Source: Nitrospirota bacterium (GTDB lineage Bacteria > Nitrospirota > Thermodesulfovibrionia > Thermodesulfovibrionales > UBA6898). From it: a DNA stretch of 50,046 bases. Where the stretch lies: contig JACRLQ010000015.1 of the NCBI GenBank assembly GCA_016215155.1, positions 26,475 to 76,520 on the forward strand, in the 5' to 3' direction. Below the pieces are notes generated by a model. It made no database searches. It had not been told where the DNA came from and saw only the letters and a list, made by a program, of their open reading frames with translations. The position numbers and the translations under genes were made by a program. Of this stretch, positions 16,123 through 25,402 are shown piece by piece; the first letter of the stretch is position 1, and each line of letters begins with the position of its first letter.

Positions 16123-17139
16123 ATGCCCGATAAACAAAGACATAAATGGCTGGAACTGTCGGAGGCGATCTCCGTGGTCCGGAATGACCAGGACCTTCGG
16201 TCGACTGCGGAGGGGCCTGCCGGGGTCTTTGCGGACAGGCTTGCCGGGATATTCACCCCTGCCGGGTGCTCTGTATTTCTCATCGAGGATGAGGGGACTT
16301 ACGTGCTCGCTGAGGCCGGATTTTCAGCGGCTATCCATAAATCCTCTTATTCCTCTTCCATGCCTCTGATGCGGCGCTTTGCTGACTCCGGTAAAAGCTT
16401 CCTTGCCCGAGACCGCGCCGCTATTCCTCCTGAGGCCCTGTTTCGTCCCGGAGATGACATCTCCTCGGTTTTATGCTGCCCGGTCCTCTCCGGAGGGGTC
16501 CCGAGGGGATTTATTTACCTATGCTCTTCCGGAAATAATTGCTTCAGTGATGACGACCTGAGGCTTGCTGAACTTGCTGCCGGTGAGCTTTCCATGCTCA
16601 TGACCATCTCAACGCTCGAAAAAACGGTGGAGTCGCTTACCATACGGGACGCGCTCACAGGATGCCTGAACCACAAGAAGTTTGATGAAGACATAGAAAT
16701 CGATATCCCCTGCGCTGAAAGATACGGCAAGGCGCTTTCACTTCTGAAACTGGATATTGATTTCCTGAAGACATATAATGACGCGAACGGACGGACCAAT
16801 GGAGACACTGTCTTAAGCAAAGTCGGAGAGACCCTGGCCTACAGCATACGGAAGTGCGACAGGCTTTACCGCTACAGCGGCGATGAGTTTATTATAACCC
16901 TCCCGGGCATTGACAAAGAGAGGGCGGTCTTCACCGCCAACCGGCTCCAGAAGGTACTGGGGCAGCTGAGGTTCGAAGGCATGGCCCCGGACCTGCCGGG
17001 TGGAAAGATAACCTTCAGCATAGGGGTCGCAAGTTTTCCGTCTGACTCTGTCTTTAAGGATGGACTGATAAGGGCCGTTGACGCCGCGCTACGCACGGCC
17101 AGAGAATCGGGAGGCGACAAAGTAATATCTTCAGCGTAA
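16123..17139 (+). CDS. GAF-like domain - GGDEF diguanylate cyclase
   Basis: The 338-residue soluble protein makes cyclic di-GMP from two GTP. Residues about 30-165 form a GAF-like sensor (FADRLAGIF..., then SSVLCCPVLSGGVPRGFIYL). Residues about 178-335 form the GGDEF domain: LTGCLNHKKFDEDI, LDIDFLKTYNDANG, and the active site RYSGDEF, an accepted variant of GGDEF. RKCD five residues before it is an inhibitory I-site, so product inhibition is expected. The start ATG has no strong ribosome binding site. It converges on the formate dehydrogenase gene. Its product could act on the MshEN proteins of the pilus operon, but that is only a possible link. Confidence 0.9.
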   Translation: MPDKQRHKWLELSEAISVVRNDQDLRSTAEGPAGVFADRLAGIFTPAGCSVFLIEDEGTYVLAEAGFSAAIHKSSYSSSMPLMRRFADSGKSFLARDRAAIPPEALFRPGDDISSVLCCPVLSGGVPRGFIYLCSSGNNCFSDDDLRLAELAAGELSMLMTISTLEKTVESLTIRDALTGCLNHKKFDEDIEIDIPCAERYGKALSLLKLDIDFLKTYNDANGRTNGDTVLSKVGETLAYSIRKCDRLYRYSGDEFIITLPGIDKERAVFTANRLQKVLGQLRFEGMAPDLPGGKITFSIGVASFPSDSVFKDGLIRAVDAALRTARESGGDKVISSA

Positions 17140-17179
17140 CCGCCTTCCACAAACAACAAAACCCGGCTCCGTTTATATC

Positions 17180-19846
17180 CTAAACGGCCTCTACCGAAAC
17201 GGCGCAGGCCTTAAACTCGGGGATCTTCACGACAGGGTCCAAGGCGTCGTTAGTAAGCACATTGGCTGCGGCCTCATGGTAATGCATCGGGATAAACACA
17301 ACCCCCTCGGAGACCCTGGTCGTAATCCTTGCCTTTATATCGACGCTCCCGCGCCTGGACCTGACCCTTACAAGGCCGTGGTCACTAATCTTAAGCCTTG
17401 CGGCGTCTTCCGGATTTATCTCCACATAGGCGTCTCCGGCATGACTTTCTATCTGCTTCACCCTCCTTGTCATCGAACCTGAGTGGTACTGATAGAGGTT
17501 CCGGCCGGTCGTCAGCACGAACGGGTATTGAGCATCCGCAATCTCGACGGGGGGCCTGAAAGAGACCGGGACAAAAGGCACTTTCCCCTTCGGGAAACCG
17601 TCTTTATAGAGGTACTCCGTTCCTGGATGGTCTTTTGACGTGCATGGCCACTGAAGGCCGTACTTCGCGATACGGTGATAGTCTATTCCGCTTAGGGCCG
17701 GCCAGACCCGGCCGAACTCCTCCAGGACTTCCGAAGGGGTCGTAAAACCCATATCGTAGCCCAGGCGGCGTGACAGATCAATAATAACCGAGAGGTCGTC
17801 CCTCGCCTCACCGGGGGGATTGACGGCCTTTCTCACCCTCTGGACCCTGCGTTCGGTATTCGAAAATGTGCCGTCTTTTTCAGGGGCGCAGGAGGCCGGC
17901 AGGACGACGTCCGCGAGCCTTGCGGTCTCGGTCATGAATATGTCCTGCACGACAAGGAAGTCCAGTTTTTCGAGGGCCTCCACCGTATGATGCATATGCG
18001 GATCAGTAAAAACAGGATTTTCCCCCATGATATACATAGCCTTGATGCTTCCGGCCCGCGCCGCATTCATCATCTCCGTTGCCGTAACCCCGCACTGGGG
18101 TGAAAGCGATACCCCCCAGGCCTTTTCGAATTTCTCCCGGACCTCGTCCTGGTCCACCCTCTGGTACCCGGGATAGACATTAGGGAGGCAGGCGGCGTCA
18201 GACGCCCCCTGGACGTTGTTCTGGCCGCGAAGCGGATTGACCCCGGTTGACTCACGTCCGATATTGCCGGTCAGGGTCGCCAGGTTCGCCACGGCCCTTA
18301 CGTTATCGGTCCCGCAGGCATGCTGGGTGATGCCCATGGTATAGAATATCCCGGCCCGCCTCGATTTGCCATACAGCCTCGCGGCGGCGATCATATCGTC
18401 TTTGGGTATGCCGGTCAGCTTAGAGACATACTCCGGGGTGTATTCTTCGATCGCTTTCTTCCACTCCTCGTACCCTTCGGTTTTATCGGAGATGAACTCT
18501 TTATTTTCAAGCCCTTCTTTTACGATCACACGCGCCATCCCGTTTAACAGGGCCACGTCGCTTCCCGGCCGCATCTTTAAAAAAAGCTCCGAGAATTTTG
18601 TCATCGGCACTTTGCGGGGGTCTGCGACAATGATCTTCGCACCTTTTCTGTATGCCTTGATCATCCTGTTGGCGATGACCGGGTGTGTCTCCTTGGTATT
18701 CGACCCGATGATGAAGATGACCTCCATGCCCTCGATCTCCCTGATCGAGTTGGTCATCGCCCCGGAACCGAATATCGCGGCCAGACCGGCCACGGTGGGA
18801 GAGTGTCAGAGACGGGCGCAGTGGTCAACGTTATTTGTGCCGACCGCCGCGCGTATGAACTTCTGGAACGCATAATTTTCTTCGTTGGTGCAGCGGGCGG
18901 AAGAGAGCCCCGCAATGGCATCCGGACCGTCTTCCCGCTTGATCTTCTTAAGCCTGTCTGCGATAAGGTCAAGGGCCTCGTCCCAGGTGGCCTCACGGAA
19001 CTCACCGTCTTTTTTGATAAGAGGGTGCTTCAGTCTGTCAGGGCTGGATACAAATTTATATCCGAACCGGCCCTTGACACAAAGCCAGCCCTCATTGAGG
19101 GTATCCTCTTTTGAGGTGACCCGGACAATATCATTGTTTTTGACATGATACGTTATGGTACAGCCCGTGCCGCAGTAGGAACAGATGGAATCGGTTTCTT
19201 TGACCCCCATCTGCCTGCCGTGCTTTGCCCACTGTTTCCCGGTAAGCGCCCCTGTCGGACAGACCGACACACACTGCCCGCAGAACTCGCAGTTTAAATC
19301 ATCCTCGAAGGACGTGACGATCTTCGAGTCGAACCCGCGGTATCCGAAATCAATCGCCTCAACCCCCTGGACCTCGTCGCACACCTTGACGCACCTTCCG
19401 CATAATATGCATTTTTCGAGGTCCCTTTCGATAAAAGGATTGCCGTCTTTCTTTTCGTAGACCCTTCTTTCACCGGCAAACCTGTTTTCGCGGAGGCCAT
19501 ATTCATAAGCGAGCTCCTGAAGCGTACAGGCGCCTGCCTGCTCGCATATCATGCAGTCATTGGGGTGGTCGGAGAGTATGAGTTCGAGGACTGTCCTTCT
19601 GAGTCTTTCAATCGTCGGGCTGGTCGTTACAATCTCCATCCCGTCGCTCACAGGAGTCGTGCAGGAGGTGACAGGACGGGGGAAGCCCTTTATCTCGACC
19701 AGACAGAGCCTGCAGCCTCCAAAGGGCGTTAGCTTGGGATGCTGGCAGAGGGCAGGGATCCTGACCCCTATATTCCTCGCGGCCTCAAGGACCGTCATCC
19801 CCTCGGCTACGGTCGTATCTATGCCGTCTATCTTAATTTTCGCCAT
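17180..19846 (-). CDS. fdhA: Formate dehydrogenase alpha subunit with selenocysteine and NuoG-like N-terminus
   Basis: This is one 888-residue protein, interrupted only by a TGA at 18806-18808 that encodes selenocysteine 347 (HCARL-Sec-HSPTVAG, matching FdhF/FdhA enzymes). It oxidises formate to CO2 at a molybdenum or tungsten bis-pyranopterin centre. N-terminal order: a [2Fe-2S] ferredoxin domain (CQHPK...GGCRLC...C), the NuoG-type DHPNDCMICEQAGAC cluster site, two [4Fe-4S] motifs (CILCGRCVKVC and CEFCGQCVSVC), then the catalytic domain with its own cluster (CSYCGTGC...CVKG). The C-terminal molydopterin dinucleotide-binding domain includes LTTGRNLYQYHSG. The gene starts three bases after the nuoF-like gene, so electrons should pass to the NuoF/NuoE subunits and NAD. 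Both halves lie in one frame and nothing else is damaged, so this is not a pseudogene. Confidence 0.95.
18768..18808 (-). promoter_or_regulatory. UGA selenocysteine codon with SECIS-like hairpin
   Basis: On the minus strand, 14 bases after the UGA begins GUGGCC-GGUCU-GGCC, a short stem (18779-18791 on the plus strand) with the loop GGUCU. This is the apical loop that SelB recognises in E. coli fdhF at the same kind of distance. The site supports UGA readthrough. No selA, selB, selC or selD gene was found in the window, so they must be elsewhere. Confidence 0.8.
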
Positions 19847-19849
19847 CGC

Positions 19850-21625
19850 CTACTCCTTCTTGACCGCCTTGAATTTACATACATCAAAGCAGGCGCCGCA
19901 TCTGATACATACCGACGGATCGATGACATGCGGTTGTTTTTTATCGCCGGTTATTGCCTTCGCGGGGCACGCCCTCAGGCAGGCCCCGCAGCCCTTGCAG
20001 GCCTCTGATATGACCTGATAGGTCAGGAGGTCCCTGCATACCCCGGCCGGACATTTTTTATCGTTTATATGGGCCTCGTATTCATGCCTGAAATATTTGA
20101 TCGTGCTTAATACCGGATTGGGCGCGGTCTGGCCCAGGCCGCAAAGGGACGCCATCTTGATATCTACACTCATATCTTCAAGCAGCGCGATGTCTCCGGG
20201 CCGCCCTTCGCCTTTTGTGATCCTCTCCAGGATCTCTAAAAGCCTCTTCGTCCCGATCCTGCAGGGCACGCACTTTCCACATGATTCGCCCCTCGTAAAC
20301 TCAAGAAAAAACTTAGCTATATTGACCATGCAGTCGGTCTCGTCTAAAACGACCATGCCTCCGGAGCCTACAATGGAGCCGACCTTAGCGAGGGACTCGA
20401 AATCCACGGCGGTGTCGAGCAGATCGGCAGGGATGCAGCCCCCTGACGGACCGCCGGTCTGGACGGCCTTGAACCGCCTGTCTCCTTCGATCCCGCCTCC
20501 GATGTCATATATGATCTGCCTTAAAGGGATGCCCATCGGGACCTCGATGAGACCGGAGTTCTTTATCTTTCCGGTGAGGGCAAAGACCTTGGTGCCCTTT
20601 GATTTTTCAGTGCCGAAAGAGGCGAACCACTCCGGACCCTTCCGTACAATGTAGGGAACATTGGCAAGGGTCTCGACGTTATTTATGACGGTGGGCTTTC
20701 CCCAGAGCCCCTGATAGACCGGAAACGGCGGCTTGGCCCTCGGCATGCCGCGCTGGCCTTCTATCGAAGCAATCAGCGCGGTCTCTTCACCGCATACAAA
20801 GGCCCCAGCGCCGAGCTTGACCAGTATATCGAAATTGAACCCGCTCCCCATTATAGACTTGCCGAGGAAGTTTCTGCCGCGAGCGTCGTCGAGCGCCTTT
20901 TTCAGTCTCTCGACCGCAAGCGGGTACTCGGCCCGGATATAAACGTACCCTTTATCGGCGCCTATGGCGTATGCCCCGATAATCATCCCCTCTATCACCG
21001 CGTGGGGGTTGCCCTCTATGACAGACCGGTCCATAAACGCCCCGGGGTCGCCTTCATCGGCATTGCATATCAGGAATTTTTTTTCGGAGGTCTGTTTGGA
21101 CGCAATCTCCCACTTGGTCCCGGTCGGAAACCCGGCCCCTCCCCGGCCCCTGAGGCCTGACTTCTTTATGAGGTCGGTCGTCTCCTCCGGGCTCATCGAA
21201 CCCAGCACCTTTTGGGCCGCGGTGTAGCCCCCGACCGCGATATACGACTCTATGTCCTCGGGATCGATAGAGCCGCAATCAGACAGAACGACCTTGAACT
21301 GTTTATTGTGGAAATTATGATAATCGTCTCCGGCGACGAATTCCGCAACCGGTATATTTTCAATTATATGTTCTTTGACGATCCTTGAGACCATCTCCGG
21401 CTTCACATGAATATAGGTCACTTTGCTGTCATTGATTATGACATCGACGAGAACGTCTTTCGCGCAGAGTCCGCGGCACCCTACCTGGTGGGCAGAGCAC
21501 TTTTTTCCGACGGAAGCGGCTATGCCCGCAGCGGCGATCTCCCTGTTAAACGCGGCAAGGACCTCGTCCCCGCCGGCGGCGATCCCGCCCGTGCCCATAC
21601 ATACCTTGACGGTTATATTATGCAT
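19850..21625 (-). CDS. NuoF-like NADH-binding flavoprotein subunit of formate dehydrogenase
   Basis: The 591-residue subunit would pass electrons from FdhA to NAD through FMN. Residues 1-110 form a thioredoxin-like [2Fe-2S] domain (CMGTGG..., then CSAHQVGCRGLC). The NuoF core follows, with GLRGRGGAGFPTGTKWE (NADH and FMN site), CNADEGDPGAFMDR, and the N3 cluster site SCGKCVPCRIGT. The C-terminus adds two ferredoxin [4Fe-4S] motifs (CKGCGACLRACP and CIRCGACFDVC). The same fusion occurs in HndC, HydB and FdhB of anaerobes, some of which bifurcate electrons with ferredoxin. It overlaps the nuoE-like gene by eight bases. Confidence 0.92.
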   Translation of the reverse strand: MHNITVKVCMGTGGIAAGGDEVLAAFNREIAAAGIAASVGKKCSAHQVGCRGLCAKDVLVDVIINDSKVTYIHVKPEMVSRIVKEHIIENIPVAEFVAGDDYHNFHNKQFKVVLSDCGSIDPEDIESYIAVGGYTAAQKVLGSMSPEETTDLIKKSGLRGRGGAGFPTGTKWEIASKQTSEKKFLICNADEGDPGAFMDRSVIEGNPHAVIEGMIIGAYAIGADKGYVYIRAEYPLAVERLKKALDDARGRNFLGKSIMGSGFNFDILVKLGAGAFVCGEETALIASIEGQRGMPRAKPPFPVYQGLWGKPTVINNVETLANVPYIVRKGPEWFASFGTEKSKGTKVFALTGKIKNSGLIEVPMGIPLRQIIYDIGGGIEGDRRFKAVQTGGPSGGCIPADLLDTAVDFESLAKVGSIVGSGGMVVLDETDCMVNIAKFFLEFTRGESCGKCVPCRIGTKRLLEILERITKGEGRPGDIALLEDMSVDIKMASLCGLGQTAPNPVLSTIKYFRHEYEAHINDKKCPAGVCRDLLTYQVISEACKGCGACLRACPAKAITGDKKQPHVIDPSVCIRCGACFDVCKFKAVKKE

Positions 21626-22091
21626 CGCCCTGTTTTGCGCCTTTCATGGATCTGACTTCCTTGATGAGCCTGTCCGGGGTCGATTTGCCGTATACCTTTT
21701 TGTTGATCAGAAAGACCGGGGCGATGCTGCAGGCCCCGACACAGTTGACCTTCTCGAGCGTAAACTCCATGTCCTTCGTGGTGTCCTCGCCATCTCCAAG
21801 GCCAAGCTCCATCCTGAGCCCGTTGATAAGACGTTCAGACCCCTTGACATGACAGGCGGTCCCGCAGCATCCGGTGATGACGTTTTTACCCCTTGGTGTA
21901 AGGTGGAATTGGGCATAAAATGTAGCCACGCCGAAGAACCGGCTCGGCGCGATCCCGAGCTGCTCCGAGAAAAAATCCACCGCCTCCCTTGGGATATACC
22001 CAAAGGCCTCTTCGGTCTCCTGGAGGAGGTGGATGATATTCCCCTCGGACGTCCTGAATTCAGCTAGAATTTCTAAAAGTTTTTCTTTCAT
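21618..22091 (-). CDS. NuoE-like [2Fe-2S] subunit of formate dehydrogenase
   Basis: The thioredoxin-fold subunit of about 157 residues holds one [2Fe-2S] cluster: CCGTACHVKG and CVGACSIAPVFLIN supply the four cysteines. An N-terminal helical segment (IIHLLQETEEAFGYIPREAV) is typical of NuoE. It is the first gene of the three-gene operon. I chose ATG 22091; an upstream TTG at 22109 in frame is possible. A TGGTAGAAT extended -10-like sequence lies about 25 bases upstream on the minus strand. Confidence 0.92.
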   Translation of the reverse strand: MKEKLLEILAEFRTSEGNIIHLLQETEEAFGYIPREAVDFFSEQLGIAPSRFFGVATFYAQFHLTPRGKNVITGCCGTACHVKGSERLINGLRMELGLGDGEDTTKDMEFTLEKVNCVGACSIAPVFLINKKVYGKSTPDRLIKEVRSMKGAKQGDA

Positions 22092-22247
22092 GATCTTTTC
22101 GATAGTCAACGGCTCGAATATTCTACCATAAGTTTTCTTTATTTTAATATAAAATTTATTGCGACACCAAGCTTCCTGATGAAATAAAAATTTATGCCTT
22201 GAATTATAAGTTATAAGCTACAGACTTTGCAAAAATCCCGCGGCCTT

Positions 22248-22673
22248 TCAGACGGCTGCCGGCTGCTCTTTTTTCCCCGGTCTTTTTTTGTTATCGGTAG
22301 ATACCCTGATGACCGTTTTCACATTGCCGCGCGGGTTAAAGTCGCCCTTGACCTCCAGAAATCTCGGGGCCAGCCTTTTCTTCAGTTCATCGAATATCCT
22401 GTTTGTTACTTCTTCGTGGGATATATGTTCGTCCCTGAACGAATTAAGGTAAAGTTTAAGCGCTTTGAGCTCTACAATTTTTTTTGCCGGAACGTATCTG
22501 ATAATGATGGAAGCGAAGTCCGGGTACCCGGACCTCGGGCAGAGGCAGGTAAACTCCGGAAAGCTGATATCGATGTCGTAATCACGGTCCGGACAAGGGT
22601 TGGGCCATATCTCCAGGACGCCTTTTTTTATCGCCTCTTCACCATACTTCATATGAAAATCTACCATTAGCAT
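22248..22673 (-). CDS. queF: QueF, 7-cyano-7-deazaguanine (preQ0) reductase
   Basis: QueF reduces preQ0 to preQ1 with NADPH in queuosine synthesis. The 141-residue protein is the short unimodular type: [19 protein letters not shown] includes the thioimide-forming cysteine and catalytic aspartate, followed by [25 protein letters not shown]. Length and motifs are complete. No other queuosine genes are nearby. It is divergent from rho. No preQ1 riboswitch was found on its own leader. Confidence 0.95.
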   Translation of the reverse strand: MLMVDFHMKYGEEAIKKGVLEIWPNPCPDRDYDIDISFPEFTCLCPRSGYPDFASIIIRYVPAKKIVELKALKLYLNSFRDEHISHEEVTNRIFDELKKRLAPRFLEVKGDFNPRGNVKTVIRVSTDNKKRPGKKEQPAAV

Positions 22674-22831
22674 TAATTATTTGTAAAGTCCTGCTTGACA
22701 AAGGCATTTTTAATATTTTATATTCTACTAACAGGTCTTCTATATTTATTCTGAGATCCCGCATGGACAGCATAAACCTTCCGGGACAGCAGGAATCCAA
22801 AAAACTAAACCCAGATTAAGGAGTATATTAT

Positions 22832-24091
22832 ATGGGATCCATCTCGATTTCCGAACTTAAAGAAAAAACCATCGACGAACTTACCGACGTCGCCAAGACA
22901 CTGAAGCTCGAAGGCGCAGGCGGCCTGAGGAAACAGGACCTGATCTTTGCCATCCTCCAGGCGCAGGCCGAAAAGACCGGAAATGTATTTTCCGCCGGTG
23001 TGCTCGAAATCCTCCCTGACGGCTTCGGCTTCCTAAGGTCGCCCGACTACAGCTATCTGCCCGGCCCTGATGATATCTATGTCTCGCCGTCGCAGATAAG
23101 AAGGTTTAACCTGCGGACCGGAGATATGGTGTCCGGCCAGATCAGGCCCCCGAAGGAATCCGAGAGATATTTCGCCCTTCTTAAAGTAGAGGCGATCAAC
23201 CATGAGTCACCCGACGAAAACGTAAAAAGACCTCTCTTTGATAATCTCATCCCTTACTATCCGACTGAAAGAATAAAACTTGAATACGACCCGACCGATT
23301 ATTCGACCAGGGTTATGGAGTTCATCACCCCGACCGGCATGGGACAGAGGGGCATGATCGTGGCCGCTCCCAGGACGGGAAAGACCGTGCTCCTGCAGTC
23401 GATCGCAAAGGCGATCAAGAAAAACCACCGGGACATCCATCTTATCATCCTTCTGATAGACGAGAGGCCCGAGGAGGTGACCGACTGGAAGCGTCAGGTC
23501 TCGACTGCGGAGATCATCGCCTCCACCTTTGACGAGCCGCCGCAGAGACATTGCCAGGTGGCTGAAATGGTCATTGAAAGGGCGAAGCGGCTTGTTGAGT
23601 CCAAAAAGAACGTGGTAATACTCCTTGACAGTATCACAAGACTCGCCAGGGCCTATAACGCCATCATGCCCGCAAGCGGCAAGGTCCTCTCGGGAGGCCT
23701 TGACTCAAACGCGCTTCAGAGACCGAAGCGGTTCTTCGGCGCGGCCAGAAACATCGAAAACGGCGGCAGCCTTACGATCCTTGCCACCGCGCTGGTGGAC
23801 ACCGGAAGCAGGATGGACGACGTCATCTTCGAAGAATTCAAGGGCACCGGCAACATGGAACTCCATCTCGACAGAAAGCTTGTCGACAAGCGGATATTCC
23901 CGACGATCGACATCAACAGCTCGGGCACGAGAAAGGAAGAGCTCCTGGTCGACAAGGAAGTCCTCTCCAGGATGTGGATATTGAGGAAGGTGCTTAATCC
24001 TCTCAGCACGGTGGAGAGTATGGAGTTTCTTCTTGGGAAGCTCACCGGGACCAAGACAAACAAAGAGTTTCTGGACCTGATGAATAAATAA
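22832..24091 (+). CDS. rho: Transcription termination factor Rho
   Basis: The hexameric RNA helicase of factor-dependent termination, 419 residues. It has an N-terminal helical Rho_N domain ([24 protein letters not shown]), a cold-shock-like RNA-binding domain ([30 protein letters not shown]), and the ATPase core with Walker [12 protein letters not shown], Walker B ([16 protein letters not shown]), Q-loop region [10 protein letters not shown] and RMWILRKVL at the end. GGAG nine bases before the ATG is the ribosome binding site. The 158-base leader before it has no clear attenuator. Confidence 0.97.
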   Translation: MGSISISELKEKTIDELTDVAKTLKLEGAGGLRKQDLIFAILQAQAEKTGNVFSAGVLEILPDGFGFLRSPDYSYLPGPDDIYVSPSQIRRFNLRTGDMVSGQIRPPKESERYFALLKVEAINHESPDENVKRPLFDNLIPYYPTERIKLEYDPTDYSTRVMEFITPTGMGQRGMIVAAPRTGKTVLLQSIAKAIKKNHRDIHLIILLIDERPEEVTDWKRQVSTAEIIASTFDEPPQRHCQVAEMVIERAKRLVESKKNVVILLDSITRLARAYNAIMPASGKVLSGGLDSNALQRPKRFFGAARNIENGGSLTILATALVDTGSRMDDVIFEEFKGTGNMELHLDRKLVDKRIFPTIDINSSGTRKEELLVDKEVLSRMWILRKVLNPLSTVESMEFLLGKLTGTKTNKEFLDLMNK

Positions 24092-24099
24092 CGGGTCTG

Positions 24100-24399
24100 A
24101 TGGAAGACGGGTCCAGGGCGAAGAGATTCCTTAAGGGTGGCGCCGTCGTTGGCGGGATCATCAGCCTCGCGATCGCCCTGCTGATGGACACCATGTACGC
24201 CGACACCCTTCAGGGCACATGGCGTGACGCGATCGCCAAAGACCTAAATACTTTTTTATCGCTCGGCCTTTCATCGGGCAGCGTAATCGTCTATCTTTTT
24301 TTCTTTTTTATACTTGGGCTGCTGACCGCGTTCGGTTCGTTGATGGGGTTCATTTTTTCTTTCTTCCTCTATAAATTTTTCGGGATGTTAAGCAAATGA
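24100..24399 (+). CDS. Small two-helix membrane protein between rho and the cytochrome
   Basis: The 99-residue protein has two hydrophobic stretches (about 12-28 and 60-95) and no known motif. It starts eight bases after rho and ends 14 bases before the cytochrome gene, so it is probably in one transcription unit with both. It could help assemble or anchor the cytochrome, but nothing in the sequence shows that. Confidence 0.65.
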   Translation: MEDGSRAKRFLKGGAVVGGIISLAIALLMDTMYADTLQGTWRDAIAKDLNTFLSLGLSSGSVIVYLFFFFILGLLTAFGSLMGFIFSFFLYKFFGMLSK

Positions 24400-24413
24400 A
24401 AGCGGGCATGTAA

Positions 24414-25289
24414 GTGTCAGTCTCTTCGTTTTTTTCGAAATTTATTGAAGAAAACCAGAAGGCTATAGTGCTTCTGTTTCTGCTTCTCACCATAATCGGC
24501 GGCATCGTGGGGTTCAGGTATTACAGGCATACGAAGGACGACCCCGAGTTCTGCATGTCCTGCCATATGATGCAGGAGGCGTTCAAGACCTGGGAAAAGA
24601 GCAAGCACAGGGACTTCACCTGCCAGAAGTGTCACGTGATGAACATCCTCGAACAAAACAAAATGCTCATATCCTATGTTGTGAAGGGGGCAAACGCCAC
24701 TACGCAGAAACACGGACGGGTATCGCCGTGGGACGCGTGCGCGGGGTGTCATCTCTCCGCGGTTTCCCAGGGATCGTTGACGCTCAATAAATCATACGGC
24801 CACTCGAAACATGTCTTTATGCAGCAGATAAACTGCAGCCGGTGCCATACCGGCACTCTGCACATGTTTTCCCCTAACCAGCAGGCCTGCGCGGAGTGCC
24901 ATAAGGACAAGGTCATCCACGGGATGGGGATGGAGGGCATGGCCTGCCTTTCCTGCCACAATTACAGCGAAAAATCGCCCAAGATGATCTCGACGGATAA
25001 ATGCCGGTCATGCCATAAGAGTATCCCGGTCAAGGGCGTAATGGCCGCGCTTAAGTGCTTTGACTGCCATCATCCCCACGGGAAGATCAAGCCTTCGAAT
25101 CAGGACTGCTTAAAGACCTGCCACGGCAATGAGGCCACTGTCGGCCAGCACAATCTTCATATGACAAAGGCGAAAATGAACTGCCTCGACTGCCACAAGG
25201 CGCATGGCTGGACGGTAGGTAAAACAGAGGCCGCGAAGCTCTGCAGCCGGTGCCACAAATTAAAAAACCCGGCTACTTTTATTTACTAA
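24414..25289 (+). CDS. NapC/NirT-type eleven-heme cytochrome c
   Basis: The 291-residue protein has one N-terminal membrane anchor (about residues 17-35) and then ten CxxCH heme sites plus one CLKTCH, a CX3CH spacing. The first region (DDPEFCMSCHMMQEAFKTWEKSKH) matches NapC/NirT/NrfH quinol-oxidising cytochromes; the rest is a longer multiheme chain facing the periplasm. The family normally has four or five hemes, so this is an extended type. It probably takes electrons from the quinone pool to periplasmic or outer-membrane acceptors. The start is GTG 24414. It converges on the gene of the giant heme-bearing NHL protein. Confidence 0.88.
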   Translation: MSVSSFFSKFIEENQKAIVLLFLLLTIIGGIVGFRYYRHTKDDPEFCMSCHMMQEAFKTWEKSKHRDFTCQKCHVMNILEQNKMLISYVVKGANATTQKHGRVSPWDACAGCHLSAVSQGSLTLNKSYGHSKHVFMQQINCSRCHTGTLHMFSPNQQACAECHKDKVIHGMGMEGMACLSCHNYSEKSPKMISTDKCRSCHKSIPVKGVMAALKCFDCHHPHGKIKPSNQDCLKTCHGNEATVGQHNLHMTKAKMNCLDCHKAHGWTVGKTEAAKLCSRCHKLKNPATFIY

Positions 25290-25296
25290 TGATCAG

Positions 25297-25315
25297 CTGA
25301 AAAAGTCTTTTTCAG
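25297..25315. terminator. Hairpin between convergent cytochrome genes
   Basis: CTGAAAAA-GTC-TTTTTCAG is a perfect eight-base-pair stem with a three-base loop, eight bases after the cytochrome stop. The T run is inside the stem, so it may act as a weak bidirectional terminator or only as an RNA 3' end. Confidence 0.4.
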
Positions 25316-25402
25316 GACTTGGGGGCCCCTGGGACAAACTTTAGAAAACCCCTCACAGGCCGCCACTGTTCGATAAACCTGAGTCCACTGTATCCCTCAC
25401 GA

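Noticed and set aside
18790-18810. Formate dehydrogenase appearing as two ORFs with a stop between them
   Set aside because: The stop is a TGA at the catalytic selenocysteine position with a SECIS-like stem; both parts share one frame. It is one gene, not a broken one.
22770-22830. CCAAAAAACTAA just before rho, like the tail of a preQ1-I riboswitch
   Set aside because: The upstream loop lacks the bases needed to pair with CUAA, and the gene on that strand is rho, not a queuosine gene.
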